Below, in pieces: positions 1 through 12,100 of a stretch of DNA of 64,000 bases. This stretch comes from Lutraria lutraria. Taxonomy: Eukaryota > Mollusca > Bivalvia > Venerida > Mactridae. The notes beneath the pieces are model-generated. The model was not told the origin of the DNA. It did no database searches and saw nothing but the letters and a program-made list of their open reading frames with translations. The number at the start of each line of letters is the position of its first letter. The first letter of the stretch is position 1. The stretch lies in assembly GCA_964023205.1 (NCBI GenBank), contig OZ026847.1:4400819-4464818 (forward strand), read 5' to 3'. The position numbers were made by a program, and so were the translations under genes.

Positions 1-80
1 ACAATGTGGAGAAGTTGCCAGTTCCTAATGGAAGGGTAAGTTAGTACTGGTTAGAATATAGTCCAGGAAATTGTATATAA
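1..80 (+). mobile_element. SINE family 1 tail, cut by the window edge
   Basis: atgtggagaagttgccagtt and gtactggttagaatatagtc match the 3' part of the family 1 copy at 17341. Confidence 0.65.
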
Positions 81-170
81 CTGATAATTTTTTGAAAAAA
101 AAACAGCATTAACCCCCCCCCCCCCTCCACCCCCCCTAAAAAATAAATGAAATATAATTTTTTCTCACAG

Positions 171-3100
171 CCATACCTGAAGCAGAAGATGAGGCACCTG
201 GACACCATTTTAATCCATTTTCGGAACATAATGACTCAGGGTCTGGTAGCAGCTCGTATTATACCGACTCTTCCTTTGACACGATGTCATCCGATTCGGA
301 CCATCTTGAAGACGATGACTTCTTCCCGAATAAACCACTACCACCACGTCCCGAGAAACATAATCAGGTATGAGTTCAAATTTTCAAACTCTGACCTACC
401 TTCCTTTTTGTAGTAAACTAGTCCATGCTATTGATTTGTCCATTTTTGTTAAAAAGGTGTGAAATCTTTTCAAAGTAAACTTCTTTTACTTATTATTGTG
501 GTGTATGCAATAGTAGATTTTCATACCCTTATGTTTTGTAAAATTGATAGTACTGTATTTGATGATTGAATTAGAAAGTGTGTGTTTATTCCACTGTAAA
601 TGTCACCATACACTGGGATAACAGAATTCTTAAGCATACAGTAATTCCTGCCCAGCAGAGACCACCATCAAAAAAGAAAAAAACAACATAATTTAAGTGG
701 TGTTTTTTGTTTACAAAAAACGAAAAATATTAATTTAAAAATGGAAATGTAAGTACTGGTTCTTTCAATCAGTTGGAATCTTTTTATGGGTGATCTTGGC
801 TATTTGTATGCTTATTATCTCTCTTCCTCTTAAAAAATGTGCAGGTTGTCTTTGTGATTAGATTGTATAAATTGTCATGTTAGGAACAATTTGCAATACC
901 TTGCCTTGACCTCTTCGTAAAACCATGCCTATGCTCTTTGAAGTGACTATCTATAAAGTTGACCACTGTGACCTTACTTCAGGAAGGACCCTCACAACTT
1001 CAAGAACACTCACAGATGACAAATTTTATTTTCTTATCTGCTACTCTCTAACTTATCAAAAGAAATAAGGTTGTTGACTTTTAAATTACGACATTTTAGA
1101 CAAAATGTTATTTTGAGCAATGTCATTATAACAAGTTTCAACAGTAATTTGATTGACCTATATATTATAAAAAATCATTAGAAAATGTACAGGAAAGTGT
1201 AAGAAAATGTACAGGAAAGTGTAAGAAAATGTACTGAAAAGTGTAAGAAAATGTACAGTAAAATGCAGGGTTCTCATTACGTTTGTGGCCTACAGGCTAC
1301 ACTAACAGGCCTGCTAGGGGGATATAGTTATTTTTCCAGCAATATTTTTTAAACTTTGAGATTTCTAACCGGCCCAAACTCATTTCTAAGCGGTTAAATT
1401 GGCCTGTTGCCTGTTGCTATTGAGAACCCTGAAAATGTAAGAAAATGTACAGGAAAGTGTAAGAAAATGTACAGGAAAGTGTAAGAAAAATGTACAGGAA
1501 AGTGTAAGAAAATGTACAGGAAAGTGTAAGAAAATGTACAGGAAAGTGTAAGAAAATGTACAGGAAAGTGTAAGAAAATGTACAGGAAAGTATAAGAAAA
1601 TGTACAGGAAATTGCAAGAAAACATAGGGCAACAATGATCAGCTTTGGTGATGAGTGAAATAAGAGGCTTAATTGACCCCTAACCTTTTCTTGAAATTTG
1701 TAAGAAAAAGGGATAATTAGATGTCAAGAGGCCTGTTGCCATTTCCTCATAATTAGGACACATCTACACTATCTTCATTTTGTTATCAATGTTCAAACAG
1801 TCAGTAGTGAAACAATTCATTTTAAATTGACTTATCTTCGGTATGTTGTAACAACAAAAATGTGATTGTTAACTATTATGTCACTGTTAAATATGACTTG
1901 ATGATTACTCATCTTTATATAATAGGTAAGTTGTATTTTGTGTTTAACAAAAATGGAGTTATGGATGTTTGTGAGGAAGATGAGGTACTTTATAGGACAA
2001 TGTAGTATTACATTTGGATGAGTTCTGTTTTAACCCTTTGTTGTTTGACAAACACAGAGTTTGTTCTACACATCTTTTCTCTGTGTTAGTAAAATATAAA
2101 TACAGTGCAACCTCTTTAAAGCAACACCTTTTGGGAGAAGCGAAATTAAGTTGTTGTTGAGAGGTTGTTGCTCTAGACAGGTTAAATTGTGCAGTTGGGA
2201 AAAGAACCAATTATAAGTATTTGTAGTGTATGATATACTCTAAGGCTTGTTTTAGCATCATGTAAATAAACCGTCATTATATTCTTACATGTATATTGTA
2301 TAATGGAAGATGATGCTGAACAGTAGGATTTGAACAAACATGTTTTCTTCCTGTATTGATAAACCAATGAGACCTAAAGCATGTTTGACTAATTTTCAAA
2401 GTTTAATTCACAAATTATTTTTCCTGTCAGTGTCACAAAATATCTTGCAGTGCCTAAGGAGGAAGAATTTATGAAGAAATTTATACGGAATTAATGAATT
2501 GAAATGGGCTTGGTATAGATATCCCATTCAATGACTATGAATGATACAAACACGAAAAATAATTATTTAGCCGTATAATATCCAGAATGTATTCTTATGT
2601 CCTGATCATATTTAAGATATTTATAAAACTGGAAATAAACCATACACATGTTTATTGGTTGCAACTTGAAATAAAGTAAGATTGGAAAGCAGCAGAAGTG
2701 CAGAGCACAGAAATTATTATTCTACCTTATTTATTTTTGAGTTTTTGCCCTTTGTTTTATTACTAAGTTGAATTTGGTTGAGAGCGTAACTCCAAAATTC
2801 TTCTACTACAAGTTTTATTTATTTCATATAAAAGTTTCTTTGTAGTGAAACTTCATAGTAACAGTCATTTTTATGCGCCCGTTTGAAAAACGGGTCGTAT
2901 TATGGAAACACCCGTGGCGGGCGGCGTCCACAAAGTTGTCCGCTCTCTAATTCAAATAGTTTTATTCGGATCCTCACTAAACCTTATGAACATGTTTATG
3001 GCCATGAGATCTAGGGTCAAGTTCGATAACCAGCCCAATCGACCCAGGCGCTTGTGAGTTATGCCCCTTGATACATTGAAAATTTACTAATAATTCAGTG

Positions 3101-6100
3101 TCCGCCCTCTAAGTCAACCAATCATCAACCAATCTTCATCAAAATGGTGGAAATGTTTATGGGCATGAGATCTCTATCCCATCAAGTCCGTGCGTCTGTA
3201 GACACAATTTTGTCTGGACAATTTCTCAGTAACTACTTACAGGATTTCAATGAAACTTCACAGAAGTGATCAGTAGGAGGTCTAGTTATTTTTGGTATTT
3301 TCTTTCTTTTGGTTCAGATTAAGGATTTGGCTCAAAGAGTCCTACCTGGACATCATAAGAATGTTAAAGATGATGAAACACCAATCTTAGAGCCCGTCAT
3401 GTTTCGTCGACCAAGAAAACCGCCATCACTTCCTGAGAATCAAGGAACCATCTCACAAAGTCAGGTATGTTGATACTGGTTCCCTATGATTTGGCTTATT
3501 TTGCCCTAAACTAGTGTGTACAGTATTGTTACATTGTATTATTATGTAGCAGTTCTCTGTATCTTCTGGTATCAAATACAGTCAAACCTGTGTTACTGTG
3601 TTAGCAGTCACCTCCCAAATGAAGACCATCCTGTGAATATAGGCCATTCTTTTATAAACCATCATTGATGATTTCGTATAAAATTATCTCCAAATAAAGG
3701 CCACCAGTAAATAAAGGCCATATTTTGTATTTCACAAGGGTGGCCTTTGTTCACAGGTTTGACTATACTATGGTATCATTTAATTTTGTTGGTATTATAT
3801 TTCATTTATACATGTATATAAGTTTGAAGATTTCAAATTGTGGACATGAAGAAAGCGAATGGTCCATTCTCTCAGTAAAAATGTGAAATTTTGATCAAGT
3901 TCCTTTATCTCTGTTATCTATCCAGGTTAAAATGGAAGAAAGTGTATCCCATGTTTAAATAATCTGTTATTATCAATATTTAGTGAGAATTAGTCATCAG
4001 TTTTATTGTATTTTACGGATGTTTTTAAGGTGAAACTGAGAGGTGTTCTACAAAGCTTGATTGACAGTGAAAGAAATTACATCAAATCTCTAGAGAGACT
4101 TCGAGATGTAAGTATAAAGTAAAAATAAATCATACATTCATTTATAATGCCCCCTTTCAAAGAAAAGGGGTTATTATTATATTGCTTTGAACATATCGGT
4201 CAGTCTGTTATCAAACCTTGTCCGGGCAAAACATGTAGCTAGAGAACTATTTGGCCTAAGCTACTCAGATTTAGTAGGGAGAGTTGTGATCACATGTAGA
4301 TGACCCCTATCAATTTTGAAGTCAGTAGGTCGAAGATCAAGGTCATACCATCCAGTTGGCCTTTAGGGGACATCCATATTTCCCAAACACTATTTGTTTA
4401 CTATAGAATCTCAAATACGGACATATTTGGACCAAATTTCTGTTTGAATTTGAGAAATTTACTGGTACAGATAAAAGAGGACATCAGTAATATATCTACA
4501 TGTATCTACATTAAAACCCCTTTAATCTTAAAACTGTCCACAAGTATTGACTTGATATTTCAAACTTATCATAATGAACACTGACCTGAATATTAGCACA
4601 GAATGATGTTTTTGGTCTCAAAAGTATCGATAGTCTTAATATCTAAGTTTTACTTTACTTAATCAAGACGTCCTTAAGTATGTCACATCAAGCGTTGTAT
4701 AGATGATAAGTTACTATTTCATATCTAATTGATTCATGAAATTTCTAAGAAACATTGATTTTTATAACAATCATTGGTACTAGAGTTATACTTGATTGTT
4801 ATAGGAGTTTATTGACCCCATACTAGAGTTATACTTGATCGTTATAGGAGTTTATTGACCCCGTACTAGAGTTATACTTGATTGTTATAGGAGTTTATTG
4901 ACCCCGTACTAGAGTTATACTTGATTGTTATAGGAGTTTATTGACCTCATACTAGAGTTATACTTGATTGTTATAGGAGTTTATTGACCCTGTTCTAGAG
5001 TTATACTTGATTGTTATAGAAATTTATTGACCCCATACTAGAGTTATACTTGATCGTTATAGGAGTTTATTGACCCCGTACTAGAGTTATACTTGATCGT
5101 TATAGAAATTTATTGACCCCATACTAGAGTTATACTTGATCGTTATAGGAGTTTATTGACCCCATACTAGAGTTATACTTGATCGTTATAGGAGTTTATT
5201 GACCCCATACTAGAGTTATACTTGATTGTTATAGGAGTTTATTGACCCCATACTAGAGTTATACTTGATTGTTATAGGAGTTTATTGACCCCATACTAGA
5301 GTTATACTTGATTGTTATAGGAGTTTATTGACCCCATACTAGAGTTATACTTGATCGTTATAGGAGTTTATTGACCCCATACTAGAGTTATACTTGATCG
5401 TTATAGGAGTTTATTGACCCCATACTAGAGTTATACTTGATTGTTATAGGAGTTTATTGACCCTGTACTAGAGTTATACTTGATCGTTATAGGAGTTTAT
5501 TGACCCCGTACTAGAGTTATACTCGATTGTTATAGGAGTTTATTGACCCCGTACTAGAGTTATACTTGATTGTTATAGGAGTTTATTGACCCCGTACTAG
5601 AGTTATACTTGATCGTTATAGAAATTTATTGACCCCATACTAGAGTTATACTTGATTGTTATAGGAGTTTATTGACCCTGTACTAGAGTTATACTTGATT
5701 GTTATAGGAGTTTATTGACCCCGTACTAGAGTTATACTTGATTGTTATAGGAGTTTATTGACCCCGTACTAGAGTTATACTTGATTGTTATAGGAGTTTA
5801 TTGACCCCGTACTAGAGTTATACTTGATTGTTATAGGAGTTTATTGACCTCAGGAAGCCTCTTGATAAGTCCCCGTACATTTCTCAAGGTAATAGCTATT
5901 GCAAAAAATATTTTTTCTCACGATACAATTAAAGAGACGCATTTTAATCCCAAGGTTGTGTCGTTGTAACTGTTTTGTTTGTTGTTTTCCTGGGAAATGT
6001 GATACCTGTATACAGGCAGACACTACATGTTTGTGCAGTCCTACCTGAGTTAGACCCGCCTCTGTGGTCGCTGACTTCAAATCACTGTAACCTCTCACTG

Positions 6101-9100
6101 TCATTAGTGTTTGCCCTATTTTTTCGGCCAATCAGCTGCTGAGATTATTTGAATTTTGTACCGATTAATTTCATGAAGACGACTGTCTGGGTTCTTCAGC
6201 AGATAGAGTCTGACCTACTTTTATTAAGAGTACACGACGGCAAAAATAGGACAAACACTAAGTTGGTTAGTGTCTAAAATGACTGTTCTACATGAATTAG
6301 AAACGCGGGTAGCTCGCTAACACTTGCTACCCTTAGCATTTCTAATTTCTTGTAGAACAGTCATTTTAGACACTAACCATTACGAGGGTTACGCACGACC
6401 GACCATGTCTCTTTATGTTAGAAAGTAGGCAGTTGCTTACAGAGGGAGTCTAGTACTAGTTCTTCCCAGGAGTGATGGCTAGGCGAACTGTCCACCTCAT
6501 ATGACTGACTGTGGAATAGGGACGTAAAACTCAATATAACAAACCTACCTGAGTTTAAAGCCCCCTGTGATTAAATGCTATCATGTGTACATCACATACA
6601 GTCATACCTGTGAACAAAGGAAAGACATAATGTGGCCTTTATTGACAGATGGCCTTTATTTGGTTGTCATTTTGTTCTAAATAATCAGTGGTGGTTTTTA
6701 ACAGAATGGCCTCTATTCACAGGGTGGTCTTATTTGGAGCTTGTGACTAACGCAAATTAAACTATAGTTTCTTTTCATATATTTACGTTATATACGGTGG
6801 CCAGTTCACCATATCAGTTTTCCTGGACTGTATTCTAACCAGTACTTATTTACCTTTCCAAAATCGAGATGGCAACCTTTCTACATATGGCTTCCTTATG
6901 GCTCAAAATCACTGAAGTTAAAAATCTAAGAAATATTCTCTGAATGAATGCCAAGTATGCATAAAGGTCAAATTTTGGTGACCTTCGTTTACAGGTTTGT
7001 CTGCATATCCTTTATTCATCTATTGTAGGTTTATATGGAACATATACTTGGTCTAACAAAGAAAGCCGAGATCAAGGTGACATTCAGGAAGGTCGAAGAA
7101 ATTATTTCCATTCATCAGATGTTCCAGATAGAATTTTCCGACAAACTGAAAAAGTGGAATGCGGAGGAAAAAATCGGATCTATTTTTCATGTAGTATGTA
7201 GAAGTTTTCGTTATGTTAGTTCTATGAAGCTATCAAATATTACTGGAAAATTAGGTAGATGCAAGTACAGCTGGTGAAGGAATTTAACTCCACCGTGATG
7301 CATATGTTTCTTGTACTAATGGCTGTCTGTATGAAGAGAAAACGGTAAATGAATTTTCTCCCAAATACTTCATTTTGAAATTACTGTCAAAGATATATCC
7401 TTTTGCTCATGTAGTGACTGTTAAAATTGATACTTGCCACAATTAAGCAAACTGTATTAATTTATTGATTTTTTGTTTAGTTTTAAGGTGTTGACGCATA
7501 TACACAGGTGTACATATCTATAGAAATTAGAGCCATTGACCTTCTATCTGGATATCTTCCTCACATGTAAAATTATTCTGGTTCCAGGCTAGATTTGAGA
7601 TTAACTGCAGTGAGGGGCTGGTTACTACTGGTAGTTACTGGTCATAGTCTCGTACCACTCAGCTGTACAGTCCCTCATAATGAAAATAGCTTGAGACTTA
7701 AACCTTTCAGCCATAGAGTCCTTCATAATGAAAATAGCTTGAGACTTAAACCTTTCAGCCATAGAGTCCTTCATAATGAAAATAGCTTGAGACTTAAACC
7801 TTTCAGCCGTAGAGTCCTTCATAATGAAAATAGCTTGAGACTTAAACCTTTCAGCCATAAAGTCCTTCATAATGAAAATAGCTTGAGACTTAAACCTTTC
7901 AGCCATAGAGTCCTTCATAATGAAAATAGCTTGAGACTTAAACCTTTCAGCCATAGAGTCCTTCATAATGAAAATAGCTTGAGACTTAAACCTTTCAGTC
8001 ATAGAGTCCTTCATAATGAAAATAGCTTGAGACTTAAACCTTTCAGCCATAAAGTCCTTCATAATGAAAATAGCTTGAGACTTAAACCTTTCATCCATAG
8101 AGTCCTTCATAATGAAAATAGCTTGAGACTTAAACCTTTCAGTCATAAAGTCCTTCATAATGAAAATAGCTTGAGACTTAAACCTTTCAGCCATAAAGTC
8201 CTTCATAATGAAAATAGCTTGAGACTTAAACCTTTCAGCCATAGAGTCCTTCATAATGAAAGTAGCTTGAGACTTAAACCTTTCAGCCATAGAGTCCTTC
8301 ATAATGAAAATAGCTTGAGACTTAAACCTTTCAGCCATAGAGTCCTTCATAATGAAAATAGCTTGAGACTTAAACCTTTCAGCCATAGAGTCCTTCATAA
8401 TGAAAAAAGCTTGAGACTTAAACCTTTCAGCCATAGAGTCCTTCATAATGAAAATAGCTTGAGACTTAAACCTTTCAGCCATAAAGTCCTTCATAATGAA
8501 AATAGCTTGAGACTTAAACCTTTCAGCCAAAGAGTCCTTCATAATGAAAATAGCTTGAGACTTAAACCTTTCAGCCATAAAGTCCTTCATAATGAAAGTA
8601 GCTTGAGACTTAAACCTTTCAGCCATAGAGTCCTTCATAATGAAAATAGCTTGAGACTTAAACCTTTCAGCCATAGAGTCCTTCATAATGAAAATAGCTT
8701 GAGACTTAAACCTTTCAGCCATAGAGTCCTTCATAATGAAAATAGCTTGAGACTTAAACCTTTCAGCCATAGAGTCCTTCATAATGAAAATAGCTTGAGA
8801 CTTAAACCTTTCAGCCATAGAGTCCTTCATAATGAAAATAGCTTGAGACTTAAACCTTTCAGCCATAGAGTCCTTCATAATGAAAATAGCTTGAGACTTA
8901 AACCTTTCAGCCATAAAGTCCTTCATAATGAAAGTAGCTTGAGACTTAAACCTTTCAGTCATAGAGTCCTTCATAATGAAAATAGCTTGAGACTTAAACC
9001 TTTCAGCCATAAAGTCCTTCATAATGAAAATAGCTTGAGACTTAAACCTTTCATCCATAGAGTCCTTCATAATGAAAAAAGCTTGAGACTTAAACCTTTC

Positions 9101-12100
9101 AGCCATAGAGTCCTTCATAATGAAAATAGCTTGAGACTTAAACCTTTCAGCCATAGAGTCCTTCATAATGAAAAAAGCTTGAGACTTAAACCTTTCAGCC
9201 ATAGAGTCCTTCATAATGAAAATAGCTTGAGACTTAAACCTTTCAGCCATAGAGTCCTTCATAATGAAAAAAGCTTGAGACTTAAACCTTTCAGCCATAG
9301 AGTCCCTCAACATGAAAATAGCTTGAGACTTAAACCTTTCAGCCATAAAGTCCTTCATAATGAAAGTAGCTTGAGACTTAAGCCTTTCAGCCATAGAGTC
9401 CTTCATAATGAAAATAGCTTGAGACTTAAACCTTTCAGCCATAGAGTCCTTCATAATGAAAATAGCTTGAGACTTAAACCTTTCAGCCATAGAGTCCTTC
9501 ATAATGAAAAAAGCTTGAGACTTAAACCTTTCAGCCATAGAATCCTTCATAATGAAAATAGCTTGAGACTTAAACCTTTCAGCCATAGAGTCCTTCATAA
9601 TGAAAAAAGCTTGAGACTTAAACCTTTCAGCCATAGAGTCCTTCATAATGAAAATAGCTTGAGACTTAAACCTTTCAGCCATAGAGTCCTTCATAATGAA
9701 AATAGCTTGAGACTTAAACCTTTCAGCCATAGAGTCCCTCAACATGAAAATAGCTTGAGACTTAAACCTTTCAGCCATAAAGTCCTTCATAATGAAAGTA
9801 GCTTGAGACTTAAGCCTTTCAGCCATAGAGTCCTTCATAATGAAAATAGCTTGAGACTTAAACCTTTCAGCCATAGATTCCTTCATAATGAAAATAGCTT
9901 GAGACTTAAACCTTTCAGCCATAGAGTCCTTCATAATGAAAATAGCTTGAGACTTAAACCTTTCAGCCATAGAATCCTTCATAATGAAAATAGCTTGAGA
10001 CTTAAACCTTTCAGCCATAGAATCCTTCATAATGAAAATAGCTTGAGACTTAAACCTTTCAGCCATAGAATCCTTCATAATGAAAATAGCTTGAGACTTA
10101 AACCTTTCAGCCATAGAGTCCTTCATAATGAAAATAGCTTGAGACTTAAACCTTTCAGCCATAGAATCCTTCATAATGAAAATAGCTTGAGACTTAAACC
10201 TTTCAGCCATAGAATCCTTCATAATGAAAATAGCTTGAGACTTAAACCTTTCAGCCATAGAGTCCTTCATAAGCTTGAGTCCCCAAAATGAAAAATGATG
10301 AAAATGAGTTTTATCTGAATAAATATGTCTTGTTTTACTTCTAGTTTTCACAAAGAATGGTTGTGAATATATACAGTGACTATGTTAACAATTACGAAGC
10401 TGCCAGTGAATCCATCAAAGAATTAGAAAATTCTAAACAAGCATTTAAAGAGTTTCTCAAGGTAATTAAGCACATCTACTTGATGTTAATGTTGTGAAAA
10501 TTATCTTATGTTTCATAGATTATATTGTACTTAGTAATTAAAACAAGCCTGTCAGGTTAGCTCAGTGGTTAGAGTGTTGGTCTACTGTTCAAGAGGTTGT
10601 GAGTTCAAACCCAGGGCGAGGTTCAAACTGTCCATGATAAATTTGACTGAAGAAAACACATCCTATGTTAAATTATCCTCCACCTCTGAATAATGTGGAG
10701 TGGCTTGGTAGTAGCTTGCAGATAGACAGGGTTCTCAATAACAGCAGGCTGCAGGCCAATTCAGCCGCTTAGAAATGTGTTTGGGCCGGTTAGGAATCTC
10801 ACAAGTTTATAAAATATTGCTAGAAAATGCCCGGACCACCCATAGCAGGCCTATTAGTCTAGCTTTTTGGGCCTGTTGTCCACAACCTTATTGAGAACCC
10901 TGGATTGAATCTGGTTAGTACTGCTTTATGCCAGTTAATGAAGCCCAGGAGGAGCTGTGGTGTAGGGGTTGAGCATCGGACTCCTAACCCGGAGATTGTG
11001 GGTTTGAATCCCATCTGTGGCGGAATTTGACTGGAACCTTCACAATCTCCTCTTTTGAGACGAGTACTGATCAGAATCCAGGAAGTAGTCATCGAGAGTA
11101 GTTAATATAAGTTGTAAGAACTTGCTTTACAATCGATGTAAAATATATAAGTTTAAACTAATGAAGTCTATGGAAGCTGGTTACTGCCCGTCACAATATA
11201 ACTGAAATAAATGTTGAAAGTGGCTTTAAATTAGAAGAAATTGATAAAGTAATAAATGGAAAATTTCAAGTATAAGAAAGCAAAAAATTTGTACAATACA
11301 TTGCATAGATATGACAAAAGGATTGTTAGAAAAAATGCAAACAAAACATCTCACCCTCCCCAAATACTGTGGAATCATTAATTTTCGTTGGGGATTTAAT
11401 TTCGTGGATTTCGTGGGTCGGCTCATCCACGAAATCAAATCCCCACGAATTTAAGTGCAGAGATGATGTATTTCTTTTCAAAAATCAAAATCCACGAATT
11501 TATGTCCCCACGAAATAGCCATTTTAGTAAAATCCACGAAAATTGAGCCCAACGAAAATTAATGATTCCACAGTATATATACATGTTCTACTCAAACTAC
11601 CATAGCCATGTTTTTTTCAATTGTGTGTGTATTAGAAAGATAAGTTTATTACTACCATTGTGTTAAATTATTTGTCATATATTGTACATACAAATGAGAT
11701 AATATTGGGGTTTAATGTAGTTATACACTGAATGAATTTAGTACGAAATATGCCTTTTTTATTATGTATACAGAGAAAACAGATGGAGAGTGATGACAGA
11801 TTATCGATTGCTGGTCTCATGTTAAAACCTATACAAAGATTTCCGCAGTTTATTATGATCATTAAGGTGAGTACCTTTGTTTATCTTGGTACAGTACAAC
11901 CTCTGTAGAGCAAGTTTATCTTAATACAGTACAACCTCTGTAGAGCAACACCCTGTGAGAGCTGCAAATATTGGCCGTTGTTTAGAGGTTGTTGCTCTAC
12001 AGAGGTTAAATTTATAATAAATAATCTGCATAGGGAAATTTTGAAGGTGTTATTATAGAGAGGTTGTTGCTCTACAGAGGTTACATTTATAGTAAATAAT

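Noticed and set aside
108..136. C-run of about 20 and the G-run at 17091-17110 as regulatory G-quadruplexes
   Set aside because: Simple homopolymer runs, the second inside a MITE; nothing supports a function and the lengths may be assembly artefacts.
147..413. 88-residue frame over the first exon
   Set aside because: Wrong frame; the exon 171-367 reads IPEAEDEAPGHHFNPFSEHN in another frame and matches splice phases.
1386..1635. Minus-strand hydrophobic FLYIFL/FPVHFL frames
   Set aside because: Translation of the 22-bp array; not a membrane protein.
4778..10276. CRISPR-like arrays
   Set aside because: The units are contiguous tandem repeats without unique spacers, in a eukaryotic intron.
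7595..10351. Two overlapping frames of about 900 codons on opposite strands
   Set aside because: They are translations of the 48-bp minisatellite, lack an ATG at their 5' ends (TTG and GTG), and lie in an intron. Kept only as a repeat and a low-probability finding.
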